Part shown: positions 18,017 to 26,226 of the stretch, piece after piece | How the letters are laid out: each line of letters opens with the position of its first letter | Numbering within the stretch: position 1 is the first letter of the stretch | Assembly: GCA_018673925.1 (NCBI GenBank) | Contig: JABHBL010000056.1 | Span: 1 to 64,000 of the forward strand | DNA: 64,000 bases | DNA from: Fidelibacterota bacterium | GTDB taxonomy: Bacteria; Fidelibacterota; UBA8477; JABMPR01 | Reading direction: 5' to 3' | The notes under the pieces: generated by a model | The model's database searches: none | What the model saw: the letters and a program-made list of their open reading frames with translations, nothing else | What the model was told of the DNA's origin: nothing | Program-made: the position numbers and the translations under genes

Positions 18017-18274
18017 TTAAGCTTCTGGGTAGACGCTTACCTGTTTTCTCGTGCGGTCTTTACGTTCAAAGGTCACAAAACCGTCGATCTTTGCGAAAAG
18101 GGTATCGTCACCACCGATGCCAACATTTTGGCCGGGGTGGATGGCGGTTCCGCGCTGACGGACTATGATACTTCCAGCAGAAACGAATTCTCCACCATAA
18201 CGTTTTGTACCCAGTCGCTTAGCATGACTCTCGCGACCATTTTTGGAGCTACCAACACCTTTTTTATGAGCCAT
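18017..18274 (-). CDS. rpmA: 50S ribosomal protein L27
   Basis: An 85-residue full-length L27, a small protein of the large ribosomal subunit near the peptidyl-transferase centre. It starts [16 protein letters not shown] and has the family text [10 protein letters not shown] and [10 protein letters not shown]. Position 2 is Ala followed by HKKG, so there is no long N-terminal pro-sequence of the Firmicutes type. It lies two bases after rplU and before a clear terminator, the usual rplU-rpmA pair. Confidence 0.98.
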   Translation of the reverse strand: MAHKKGVGSSKNGRESHAKRLGTKRYGGEFVSAGSIIVRQRGTAIHPGQNVGIGGDDTLFAKIDGFVTFERKDRTRKQVSVYPEA

Positions 18275-18276
18275 TG

Positions 18277-18762
18277 CTATTCTCCTTTTTCAGCGGCCGG
18301 TTTAGCTGCAGCCTTTTTAACGGCTGGTTTCTTAGCAGCTGGAGCTTTCTTAGCTGCTGGCTTTTTGGCGGCTGTTGCCTTTTTAGCTGCTGGCTTGGCT
18401 GCTTTTGTCTCAGCAGTAGCCTTAGCTGTGGTTTTCTTAGCAGCAGGTTTTGCTGGTGCAATACCTTCTACTTTAATCTGTGTAAAACCCTGGCGGTGTC
18501 CTTGTTTCTTCTGGTAACCCTTGCGGCGTTTCTTCTTGAAGACGATGATTTTCTTAGCGCGACCGTGAGCCACAACTGTTCCGTCGATGTCAACATTGGT
18601 TAGCTCAGGTGTGCCAACCTCAAGACTTTTACCGTCAGAGTAAGCCAGTACGCGCTCGACATTGACCTTTTTACCAGGTTCAGCATCGAGAGTCGGAACG
18701 TTCAGGACCATGCCAGGTTTCACCTTGAACTGTTTCCCTGCAATTTGGATAATTGCGTACAT
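18277..18762 (-). CDS. rplU: 50S ribosomal protein L21 with a Lys/Ala-rich C-terminal tail
   Basis: The first 105 or so residues are a normal L21 ([28 protein letters not shown]), which binds 23S rRNA domain VI. A further 56 residues form a low-complexity tail of PAAKK, KATA and KAAK units like bacterial histone-H1 or HU tails. E. coli L21 stops at about 103 residues. AAAGGAG stands eight bases before the ATG, and a near-consensus promoter lies 30 bases upstream. The tail probably contacts rRNA or another polyanion; this is inferred from charge only. The tail is in frame with no stop, so it is not an artefact of a missed stop. Confidence 0.96.
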   Translation of the reverse strand: MYAIIQIAGKQFKVKPGMVLNVPTLDAEPGKKVNVERVLAYSDGKSLEVGTPELTNVDIDGTVVAHGRAKKIIVFKKKRRKGYQKKQGHRQGFTQIKVEGIAPAKPAAKKTTAKATAETKAAKPAAKKATAAKKPAAKKAPAAKKPAVKKAAAKPAAEKGE

Positions 18763-18792
18763 AACTTTATCTCCTTTATTAAAAAGCCAGCG

Positions 18793-18821
18793 AATATAGA
18801 CGGCACCTGTTCCGCTGTCAA
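18793..18821 (-). promoter_or_regulatory. sigma-70 type promoter of rplU-rpmA
   Basis: On the minus strand TTGACA (18821-18816) and TATATT (18798-18793) are separated by exactly 17 bases. Transcription should begin near 18786, giving a leader of about 24 bases that carries the AAAGGAG site. Confidence 0.85.
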
Positions 18822-18882
18822 CGGATTATCATCATTTTTCCCATTCAAGTTAGATCAGTCCCAAACAGGAAATTTGCCTGGA

Positions 18883-18912
18883 TTGATTTTAATTGAATAC
18901 TTGAGGTATGAT
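18883..18912 (+). promoter_or_regulatory. possible promoter of the Lgt-like fusion gene
   Basis: TTGATT (18883-18888) and TATGAT (18907-18912) with an 18-base spacer, about 32 bases before the chosen start. Both boxes deviate from consensus, so this is tentative. Confidence 0.35.
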
Positions 18913-18944
18913 TCTGATATTAGAAGATAATTATGGAGAGCAAT

Positions 18945-20819
18945 ATGGTATTTAATGCAACCCAGCAATGGTTGGATGCACACATAAATGTATGGCAATT
19001 TTTTGGTTATCTGAATGTCTTGTTATCCACCGGGTTTTTGCTTTTTATGGGGTACAAACGTGGATGGGATCGCACGAACTGGACGCTCCTGGTCACATCA
19101 TTCGTCTTTGGAACCGGTTTGGGTACCATGCTGCTACCCAGTATCATGGGGGCACTGCTTGGGGGCATACTAGTTTTCCTACTGGTTAGACATCTCTTAC
19201 GATTTCCACACCCCTCAGCAGACCTATTTGCCATCTATGTGATATTATTTATTGGGATTGGCCGCCTGGGATGTCTTTTCTCCGGCTGTTGTTTTGGTAC
19301 CGTGACCTCCCTCCCATGGGGAATTTCTTATGGACTGGGCAATCTCTCTCATTGGCTGCATTTTCATACGGGGCAGATCAATGATATAAATGGCCCTGGT
19401 CTTATCATTCATCCCGTGCAACTATATGAATCATTATTCCTGCTCCTGGGAGCCCTGCCAGTAGTTCTTCGTGCCCAGCGAAAAAAAATCGAAGGACGAA
19501 TTATTTTGTCCGGGTTTATCAGTAGCTACTTCCTGTTTCGCTTTGGCTTAGAGTTTTTTCGTGATATGAGTAATGTCTGGTGGAGCGAAATCTATGTCGG
19601 ACCTGTATCTCTATTCCAAAGCTTTCTGCTAGGTATAAGTGGTTTGAGCCTGTTTTATGCATTGCGTGTGTCAAGGTATCCCTCCGCGGAAGTTATACCA
19701 CTTAAGCAACTCAGCATTCATTCCAAGAAAGCTGTAACGCCCCTACTTTTTACAATGCTCACAGGCACCGTTCTGCTGTCAAATCACTTCCAGCGAATTC
19801 AAATTATTCTACTACTGGCTCTTTTGGCGGGATTGGTTTACCTCAGGATCTCAGCTCATTTCGCTTCTCAATCACACCTGAACCTGCGTTTTTCACCACA
19901 GACTGTTGGGGCCTTTAGTATACTCCTATTGGTCAGCACAAACACATTTCTGGCTTCTCCGGATCAGGAAGCCGCGCCTCTGGTAAGCAAAAGCAAATGG
20001 CTTTATGGCATTAACGAGCACAATCAAAAGCTGATCAGAATTGGCAACCAAAACCTGAGTTTCAGTAATTATGTACGAGTCAAGAAAATCCTGCGAAAAC
20101 AGGAAGGCATTTTTTATGAAGATTCTACTTTGCATATGCAAGCCATGAAGGATCTAAAGAACCCCCGCTTGAGTTATTCATTAGGTGGAAGTCTATCCAG
20201 GTTTGAGTATGAAAAGGTATCCTGCGGAGGTGAGAGCGTTACCGAAACAGTGACTTCTACCAGCTTCCTCGCCATAGTCGACCAGGAAAGAGCAATAACT
20301 AAGGGCATGTCTTCCTATTTGAATGGACGCTTTGAATACACCACAGGATCATTTCGAGCAGACAATGATTCATCCAGAGGGTATAGCTATACTTTTGGAG
20401 TCGTCAATGCTGGGCTGGAACGAGAAATTATTGGGGCTGGTCTGGGTCTTGGTGTGGGTTACACCCCAGGACTGGATATGGAACATGTACCCGTTATTCC
20501 CAGCTTTTATCTCAGGCTGGGTCCACGTGAATTCCATCTGGAAACCGGGCTGAATGATCGCTATTATGTTCAACCGGGATTTGCCAATTTGCATCTAAGC
20601 ATCGGTCATAAACCTACGCGTGGGCAGGGCTATCAAGTGGGAATTGGAAATCGAGGACCGCTACTTCTGGCAACCCTGGGACCCTATGCCACTGTGACCA
20701 ATCTTCAGCTGGGCAATCTTCCCAAACTTGATCTCACGGTGCAACTCCTGGGTAATAATCTGGGGTTTTCCACCACCGTGGGCTTCAAATTCCCCAGGCA
20801 TTCCAAAGCAGGGCACTAA
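18945..20819 (+). CDS. Lgt-like integral membrane protein fused to a beta-rich C-terminal domain
   Basis: About 624 residues. I prefer the ATG at 18945 because GGAGAG lies four bases upstream; an ATG at 18933 is also in frame. Residues 15-235 are a multi-pass domain of the prolipoprotein diacylglyceryl transferase superfamily, with GRLGCLFSGCCFG (106-118), HPVQLYES (156-163) and FRFGLEFFRD (198-207). Two or three more membrane segments follow to about residue 320. Residues 325-624 are Gly-rich alternating strands without membrane helices, resembling an outer-membrane or periplasmic beta-protein. Canonical Lgt ends near 290 residues. The Cys-rich GCCFG variant occurs in family members not shown to be Lgt. 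The gene converges with, and overlaps by 35 bases, the next gene. Confidence 0.75.
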   Translation: MVFNATQQWLDAHINVWQFFGYLNVLLSTGFLLFMGYKRGWDRTNWTLLVTSFVFGTGLGTMLLPSIMGALLGGILVFLLVRHLLRFPHPSADLFAIYVILFIGIGRLGCLFSGCCFGTVTSLPWGISYGLGNLSHWLHFHTGQINDINGPGLIIHPVQLYESLFLLLGALPVVLRAQRKKIEGRIILSGFISSYFLFRFGLEFFRDMSNVWWSEIYVGPVSLFQSFLLGISGLSLFYALRVSRYPSAEVIPLKQLSIHSKKAVTPLLFTMLTGTVLLSNHFQRIQIILLLALLAGLVYLRISAHFASQSHLNLRFSPQTVGAFSILLLVSTNTFLASPDQEAAPLVSKSKWLYGINEHNQKLIRIGNQNLSFSNYVRVKKILRKQEGIFYEDSTLHMQAMKDLKNPRLSYSLGGSLSRFEYEKVSCGGESVTETVTSTSFLAIVDQERAITKGMSSYLNGRFEYTTGSFRADNDSSRGYSYTFGVVNAGLEREIIGAGLGLGVGYTPGLDMEHVPVIPSFYLRLGPREFHLETGLNDRYYVQPGFANLHLSIGHKPTRGQGYQVGIGNRGPLLLATLGPYATVTNLQLGNLPKLDLTVQLLGNNLGFSTTVGFKFPRHSKAGH

Positions 20820-21681
20820 CCGCTCGCAGAAGCGCAAATCCTTCGTTGTCATCTTCCCAGGATTGATCTGTCTGGTTGTTGGTAATAACACAAAATACAT
20901 AATCACCACCCGGAGCATTTACCAGGACAACTTCTGATCTGGATGCATTAACAGCTCCCTGTTTGGAGGCAACTTGAATCGTTCTCGGAATGACTGAGAG
21001 TGCTTCATCATCCCAATATATTCGTGTAAGATACCGGTACATTTCCTCACTGGCCCAGGTCGATACAGCTTGATTCTCATGAATCAACTGAACCAATCCA
21101 GCCATTTCACGGGGGGTGGTTTGACCCCATCCATAAATTTCCCAATGGGACTTTCGTCCCGGTGTTCTTGAATTCATCCGTGTCTGAGGGAAACTGTTAT
21201 CTGCCAACCACTGATTTATCTCAACGCCGCCCCCAGCTAATTGCTGACACCATAAACTGGCGAGATTATCGCTGTACGTGATCATCAGGGAAATAACTTT
21301 TGACAGTGAAATCCTTGAGCTGTCTTTAAAACAACTCAACATTCCATCATCTGAGTAATCCACCAAATCAGCAGACCAGATAAAGGTTGAATCGTAATCG
21401 AGCTCCCCATTCTGTATTTTTTTAAAGAGTGTGATTAATATGGGCACTTTGACCATACTGGCCGTTGGAAAAAGTGAATCTGCATTCAGGCTCAGTTCCT
21501 GGCCTGTTTTCAAGTTCTTTGCATATACCCCAACGTCGCCATGAAACGCATTACTAAGCGTTTCCAGTTCATGTATAAGGTTCTGGGATGTTGGTCTGGG
21601 TGGGTTCTGGGTTGATACGCATGCGGATAAGACAAACAGGATGCATCCTACACTCAGGAATTTCAGAAAATGAATTTTCAT
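20785..21681 (-). CDS. class A beta-lactamase-like serine hydrolase lipoprotein
   Basis: A 298-residue lipoprotein with lipobox VLSAC (Cys21) and a penicillin-binding/beta-lactamase fold. The nucleophile motif is SMVK (Ser75, Lys78), the second motif YSDN (137-139 SDN), and the third a KxG variant, ASKQGAVN. The substrate may be a beta-lactam, or it may be an uncharacterised ester or peptidoglycan hydrolase. I cannot place a convincing Glu166-equivalent, so antibiotic resistance should not be assumed. It is the last gene of a long minus-strand run and overlaps the convergent Lgt-like gene by 35 bases at its 3' end. Confidence 0.82.
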   Translation of the reverse strand: MKIHFLKFLSVGCILFVLSACVSTQNPPRPTSQNLIHELETLSNAFHGDVGVYAKNLKTGQELSLNADSLFPTASMVKVPILITLFKKIQNGELDYDSTFIWSADLVDYSDDGMLSCFKDSSRISLSKVISLMITYSDNLASLWCQQLAGGGVEINQWLADNSFPQTRMNSRTPGRKSHWEIYGWGQTTPREMAGLVQLIHENQAVSTWASEEMYRYLTRIYWDDEALSVIPRTIQVASKQGAVNASRSEVVLVNAPGGDYVFCVITNNQTDQSWEDDNEGFALLRAVSALLWNAWGI

Positions 21682-21712
21682 GATGGGATAAACCTTCCAG
21701 GTAATTTGGTAG

Positions 21713-22141
21713 TCATTCGGGAAGGTGAATTAAATCGATACCAGCTTCTTTCGCATGAGTTTTGATACGTTCATCTCGATACAACTCACCATAAAAAATA
21801 CGTTTGATTCCGGAATTCGCGATGAGTTTAAAACAGTTATAACATGGGCTGGCCGTGACATAGATATCCGCCCCCTCAATGCCTCCACCATTTCTGGCAG
21901 CTTGAACAATGGCATTGGCTTCAGCATGGACAGTACGAACACAGTGACCGTTATCCATTTCATGGCCAATTTCATCGCAGTGAGGTAGACCACGGATGGA
22001 GCCATTGTATCCTGTAGACAGAATCATTTTATCGCGAACAATGACAGCACCTACAAATTTGCGATCACAGGTGGATCGCGTGGAAACATCCTTAGCAATC
22101 TGCATAAAATATTTATCCCAGGAGGTTCTGTCCTTAGTCAT
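21713..22141 (-). CDS. dCMP deaminase family protein
   Basis: A 142-residue zinc-dependent deaminase, likely converting dCMP to dUMP for thymidylate synthesis. The zinc and catalytic motif is VHAEANAI (His and Glu) with SPCYNC (two Cys). The family N-terminus STCDRKFVGAVIV and the CDEIGH insert characterise dCMP rather than cytidine deaminases. AAGGAA stands about nine bases before the ATG. It lies 13 bases after the asparaginase gene in the same run. Confidence 0.92.
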   Translation of the reverse strand: MTKDRTSWDKYFMQIAKDVSTRSTCDRKFVGAVIVRDKMILSTGYNGSIRGLPHCDEIGHEMDNGHCVRTVHAEANAIVQAARNGGGIEGADIYVTASPCYNCFKLIANSGIKRIFYGELYRDERIKTHAKEAGIDLIHLPE

Positions 22142-22154
22142 TTATCCAATTTCC

Positions 22155-23138
22155 TTATTCAATAATCATTGTTTTGGTTGTACCAATAATGCGTTTTGCA
22201 TGATTTTTTAATTCTGGCTTCCACCACTTTTTCAGCTTTTCCGACCAGGGCTCTTGGATGAAACCAATATCTTCTAACATCTTCAACACCATCTGTCCAA
22301 TGGCTCGATAATTACCATCCAGAACCTTTACAGCCAGTCCATAGACCTGTCCATCTGGCATTATAAAACCTGCAGCAGAAACCGCTTCAGCGCCTCCTTT
22401 GGACAAGATTTTCGCAGGGAAACTCTCCATAAGTGCCGTATCAAAGCGACCCTCACCACCCACCAGGTGTGGGTGGCCATTCATAGCCTGGAAAATCTGG
22501 CGACACTCCTGATTCTTTTGTTGGCTTATTCGAGCAAAAGCCATAGCCACCTTTTGTAGAGGCAGGTGAAACACAGGTGCTGAGCAACCATCCACCCCCC
22601 TATGAATCTCATCAGAGGAAGTATATTCTTTCACAATATCATAGATGTATTGTTGTACAGGATGATCGGGATCCAGATAATCCTCAGGACTATACCCCAA
22701 TTGAACACAGGTCGTCAACATCCCGGAATGCTTTCCTGAACAATTGTTGTGAATTTGCTGTGGTGCAATTCCTGCCGCTTGAAGCGCCTTAGCGCTTTCT
22801 CTATGGATAGGGGGATGAATCCCACAAGCCAGATGCTCGGGACCAATTCCTGCTTTTGAAAAGATCTGGGATACGGTTTCAGTATGAACAGGCTCACCAC
22901 TGTGGGAAGAGCAAATGACGGCCAGCTCTTCTGAATTCAGCTTAAAATCATCGTAAGCACCTGAACGCAAAACTGCCATCCCTTGAAGTGGCTTGGCAGA
23001 TGACCGAACGTAGGTTGGGTATTGCGTATCCCCATAGGCTTTAACAATCTCGCCAGTAGCATCAGTGATAACCCCATAACCTACATGGAAGCTTTCAACT
23101 TGACCCGAACGTGTAACCTGGGTAATCAGTGATTTCAT
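22155..23138 (-). CDS. asparaginase II family protein
   Basis: A 327-residue member of the thermolabile (Rhizobium-type) L-asparaginase family, which releases aspartate and ammonia from asparagine. Recognisable stretches are RSSAKPLQ, CSSHSGEPVH, NNCSGKHSGML and GVDGCSAPVF. This family is unrelated to the EcAII amyloid-type asparaginase. No signal peptide is seen, so it should be cytosolic. Its ATG overlaps the stop of the upstream PdxJ-like gene by four bases, showing translational coupling. Confidence 0.9.
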   Translation of the reverse strand: MKSLITQVTRSGQVESFHVGYGVITDATGEIVKAYGDTQYPTYVRSSAKPLQGMAVLRSGAYDDFKLNSEELAVICSSHSGEPVHTETVSQIFSKAGIGPEHLACGIHPPIHRESAKALQAAGIAPQQIHNNCSGKHSGMLTTCVQLGYSPEDYLDPDHPVQQYIYDIVKEYTSSDEIHRGVDGCSAPVFHLPLQKVAMAFARISQQKNQECRQIFQAMNGHPHLVGGEGRFDTALMESFPAKILSKGGAEAVSAAGFIMPDGQVYGLAVKVLDGNYRAIGQMVLKMLEDIGFIQEPWSEKLKKWWKPELKNHAKRIIGTTKTMIIE

Positions 23139-23821
23139 TGAACCTGAGCTTTGAAATCCCGAACGGCTGTTTCCAACCCAACAAAGATTGACCGTCCAAT
23201 TATGGCACGACCCACAACCACATTTTCTACGGCTTCAATGCTCACCAGGGGCAACGCGTTTTGGAAGGATATGCCACCGTTGACAGCGACACCAAGGCCA
23301 TTTTTCTCTGCTGTTCTTGCCATGAGGGCAATTTGCTCCTGTGCTTCAGCCTGTCCAGCCACGCTGATATTTTCAGAATAGTGGTTTACGCTGAGCTCAA
23401 CCATGTCGGCCTGTAGACGATAAGCTTTTTTAAGGAGTGCTAATTCTGGATCAAGACAGAAAGAGATCAGCTTCCCGGCATCCTTTAATTGAGGAATAAA
23501 TGTTTCAAGGTCAGCACCATAGTCATCAAACAGGTTATCCCCAGTAAATGTGACCTGTGAAACAGGGAGGTTTACTGCTAACTGGAGAAGTTCAGCACGT
23601 GGAGTTATCCTCAGAGCAAATCGAGTACCCATGGCTGCAGCTATGGTCAATTCCAGATCTTTCTCAGTGAAGTTTGCAGAACGTCCGTCATAAGTCAGAC
23701 TAAAACCATCTACCCCTGACAACCCTGCAATAGTTACGACGCCAGGTAATGTGAGACCATCCACTTTAAGTTGCTGCTGGGCATTGATAAAACCATCCAG
23801 GTTGAGTTCCATTTGAGCCAT
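23135..23821 (-). CDS. PdxJ-like TIM-barrel protein lacking the usual catalytic residues
   Basis: A 228-residue protein aligning end to end with pyridoxine 5'-phosphate synthase. ELNLDGFINAQQQL matches the N-terminal strand and GRAIIGRSIFVGLETAV matches the C-terminal phosphate-binding end. The central VHLREDRRHI of PdxJ is replaced by SLTYDGRSAN, the NLEMA strand by ALRITPR, and the NAGHGL loop by VNGGIS. By eye, the catalytic His, Glu and second His are therefore all missing. It may bind a phosphorylated ligand without making pyridoxine phosphate, or catalyse something else. GAGGA stands about six bases before the ATG. It is coupled by a four-base overlap to the asparaginase gene. Confidence 0.75.
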   Translation of the reverse strand: MAQMELNLDGFINAQQQLKVDGLTLPGVVTIAGLSGVDGFSLTYDGRSANFTEKDLELTIAAAMGTRFALRITPRAELLQLAVNLPVSQVTFTGDNLFDDYGADLETFIPQLKDAGKLISFCLDPELALLKKAYRLQADMVELSVNHYSENISVAGQAEAQEQIALMARTAEKNGLGVAVNGGISFQNALPLVSIEAVENVVVGRAIIGRSIFVGLETAVRDFKAQVQ

Positions 23822-23849
23822 GATATCCTCGATTTATTTTTTTAAGTGA

Positions 23850-25022
23850 TCATTTCACCAGTTTTGAAACTGGTACTAGATCAAACCCTGCCTCTGCAAG
23901 AGCAGGTAAATATTTTTTTAATGTCTTTAATGTATTTGGTCTGCAATGCCCGATACCAATGGCTTCCCCTTGTTCCTTGGCAATACGAGCCAGACGGAAA
24001 AGTTCACCTGCGATAGCCTCCTGATCATCAACTTCATCAAGAAAAACATCTCGACTATTGGTGGGTACTTTGCGTTCTCTGGAAACAGTTTCCCCTACTG
24101 AGGCCGCAATTGTCCTGCTATCAACGAAAAACATTTTCTGTTCGGTTAAAAAATCTGTAACTCCTGTCATCACTTTGCGGCTCTGAGTTCCACCACTCCC
24201 CTGATGGTTATTCATTCCAGCAGCCTTGGGAACATCTTTGCGAGCCTTTTTCAAGCGTCGGACTATTTCACCATCGCTGAGATCCTCAGATAAGGCATAA
24301 TCAGGCTCACTGGTTGAGTTGGTTACAGTTACCATGGGCATGTGAATCAAGGTTTGGATGGATCTATTATTTAAGCGCTCATCAACCTGAGTTGAATAGG
24401 GGCGGCCAGGTATGACCGCTGCCGTAAATGGTTCTTTAAGTGAGATGAAGCCGTTGATGGTTTCATTCATGGAATAACCAAAATCATCAATGATGACTGC
24501 TAGCTTGGGTCGTTTTGAAACCTTGGCAATATCTGCTGGTAAAATTGATGTCGGAGCTGCTTTTTCTTCGGGATACTCAAAGCGATATACCGACCAGACG
24601 GTGGAATCACTTCCAACTTGGAATTCCCAATGATCATCGGCATCTGCTGTTTGCTGAACCTGGAAACCAAAACCGCCTAAAGTACTTTCCAGCAATTTTT
24701 TTATGTCTGAAGAACGGATGCTCTTTTGATCAGAAATCTCAAAGACCCTGGTTCCCATGCCATCATCACTCAAACGTCCCTCAACAAATTCAAGGCTGGG
24801 GAAGCGCCGGGTCAGAGTCTGGTCCATACGCGTGTTTAAAGTAAAATAGCCCTCATAAAACCCCTGCTCAGACATAAGCTCAGGTTCATATGTGTTAGCC
24901 TGATTCCACATAATAACCCAGACTACGACTACAACCAGGATCAAGCTCAGAAGAAATATTTTAAGAAAATTGCCACTATTGGGATTGGATTTTATTCGCT
25001 CTTTATAATACTGATATCTCAT
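23850..25022 (-). CDS. divergent polysaccharide deacetylase family protein, membrane-anchored
   Basis: A 390-residue protein with one membrane anchor near the N-terminus (about residues 21-40). A spacer region follows, and residues 170-388 form a divergent polysaccharide-deacetylase (YibQ-type) domain. Hallmarks are KLAVIIDDFGY, AAVIPGRPYS, LIHMPM, NNHQGS, FFVDSRT and AIGIGHCRP. The DD, H and N-H residues match the metal site of NodB-like enzymes. It should face the periplasm and may act on peptidoglycan or a surface glycan; YibQ-type proteins have no firm substrate. A TATAAT box lies only about nine bases before the ATG. Confidence 0.88.
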   Translation of the reverse strand: MRYQYYKERIKSNPNSGNFLKIFLLSLILVVVVVWVIMWNQANTYEPELMSEQGFYEGYFTLNTRMDQTLTRRFPSLEFVEGRLSDDGMGTRVFEISDQKSIRSSDIKKLLESTLGGFGFQVQQTADADDHWEFQVGSDSTVWSVYRFEYPEEKAAPTSILPADIAKVSKRPKLAVIIDDFGYSMNETINGFISLKEPFTAAVIPGRPYSTQVDERLNNRSIQTLIHMPMVTVTNSTSEPDYALSEDLSDGEIVRRLKKARKDVPKAAGMNNHQGSGGTQSRKVMTGVTDFLTEQKMFFVDSRTIAASVGETVSRERKVPTNSRDVFLDEVDDQEAIAGELFRLARIAKEQGEAIGIGHCRPNTLKTLKKYLPALAEAGFDLVPVSKLVK

Positions 25023-25030
25023 GATGACTT

Positions 25031-25058
25031 ATTATAGTTTTCTACTGGGCTGAGTCCA
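25031..25058 (-). promoter_or_regulatory. possible promoter giving a near-leaderless transcript
   Basis: On the minus strand TGGACT (25058-25053) and a perfect TATAAT (25036-25031) are 16 bases apart. A start near 25024 would leave only about two bases before the ATG at 25022. Confidence 0.4.
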
Positions 25059-25113
25059 CCGAAAAACATTTTTTCCAGGAGATAATTCAGCCAATTTCTA
25101 TTTTTCATCCGGA

Positions 25114-25566
25114 TTATTTGAATTCCAGTTTCATGATGAGCTCACCCTCTTCCATTTCACCTGTATCGATAAACCCCAGCTTCTCATAAAATCCTTTGGG
25201 GTTGCCATCCTTGGGAACATAGCTGAGCAGAAATTCAACGCTTTTAGGGAGGCTTTTCACATGTTCAATCACCAACTCTAGAGCTTCATAACCGTATCCA
25301 TGACCCTGAAATTTTTCATCTATCATATAGCGCCACAGATAGTATTCTGGTTTTTCCATATCAAGCTCCAGCATGACAAAACCAACTGCAGTGTCACCAT
25401 GATAAATTCCACGATACCAGGCCTGAGGATGAAACAATGCCTGAGCCAGTGAGACTGCATTGCTTGCTACAAAACCAGTTTGATTGTCTGCCACCTTAAG
25501 TTTAAGAATGTCCCGATAATTGGACTTATCAAGTTCTCGCAACTCTATGATTGGTTCAGACATCAT
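25114..25566 (-). CDS. GNAT acetyltransferase, spermine/spermidine (BltD)-like
   Basis: A 150-residue GNAT-fold acetyltransferase. The CoA-binding segment is QGHGYGYEALE, preceded by YYLWRYMIDEKF. The C-terminus FYEKLGFIDTGEMEEGELIMKL resembles the Bacillus BltD polyamine acetyltransferases. The acceptor is thus perhaps a polyamine, but this is a family-level inference. Its start lies inside the end of the uridine kinase gene (11-base overlap), so the two are co-translated. A 91-base gap separates it from the next gene downstream. Confidence 0.85.
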   Translation of the reverse strand: MMSEPIIELRELDKSNYRDILKLKVADNQTGFVASNAVSLAQALFHPQAWYRGIYHGDTAVGFVMLELDMEKPEYYLWRYMIDEKFQGHGYGYEALELVIEHVKSLPKSVEFLLSYVPKDGNPKGFYEKLGFIDTGEMEEGELIMKLEFK

Positions 25567-26185
25567 GTTTTTCCTTCAAGACCGCATTGATCTTTGTACG
25601 TATCAGATCAACTGCTACATGGTTCATCCCACCCTCGGGAATAATCAAATCTGCAACATACTTGTTCGGTTCTACAAATTGTGAATGCATGGGTCTCACA
25701 GTAGCTTTATACTGATCAATAACTGAATCTACAGAACGACCCCGTTCATTGATATCACGTTTTAGTCGACGGATAAAGCGAATATCTGAAGGTGTATCAA
25801 CATATAGCTTTACATCCATTTTTGCAGTTAGTTCAGGATAATAAAGTGCCATAATTCCTTCAATTATGATGACTCGGTGAGGATCCACCTTGCGAGTATC
25901 TTTAGCTCTGTTGTGAGTGGCAAAATTGTAAATGGGAATTTGAACCGTCTTCCCCTGACACAACGCATCCACATGTTTGACCAGTAGCTCGATCTCCAGT
26001 GATGAGGGATGATCAAAATTGATTGTCGCTCGCTCTTCCCTGCTTAAATCAGATAAATCCCGGTAATATGAATCAAGATCCAGGCGTAAAACCTCACCTG
26101 GTCCATACTCCTGTACTATGTTTTTGGCAATGGTCGTTTTCCCTGAACCAGTACCACCTGCGATTCCAATTATTATTGATTTCAT
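25556..26185 (-). CDS. udk: uridine kinase
   Basis: A 209-residue cytosolic kinase phosphorylating uridine or cytidine to the 5'-monophosphate for pyrimidine salvage. The P-loop is GGTGSGKTT near the N-terminus. LDLDSYYRD, NFDHPSS, PIYNFATHNR, IIIEGIMALY, RFIRRLKRDI and RPMHSQFVEP are all standard Udk blocks, and the length is typical. It lies 41 bases downstream of the DUF819 membrane protein gene and overlaps the GNAT gene. Confidence 0.96.
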   Translation of the reverse strand: MKSIIIGIAGGTGSGKTTIAKNIVQEYGPGEVLRLDLDSYYRDLSDLSREERATINFDHPSSLEIELLVKHVDALCQGKTVQIPIYNFATHNRAKDTRKVDPHRVIIIEGIMALYYPELTAKMDVKLYVDTPSDIRFIRRLKRDINERGRSVDSVIDQYKATVRPMHSQFVEPNKYVADLIIPEGGMNHVAVDLIRTKINAVLKEKHDV

Positions 26186-26226
26186 GCCTTTTCCCTTAGC
26201 AATGATTCTGATGAACAGTCCAAAGA

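Noticed and set aside
17993-18517. Plus-strand open frame of 174 codons opposite rpmA and rplU
   Set aside because: It is the antisense shadow of the Ala/Lys-rich L21 tail (low-complexity Ala/Phe/Leu runs) and has no ribosome site.
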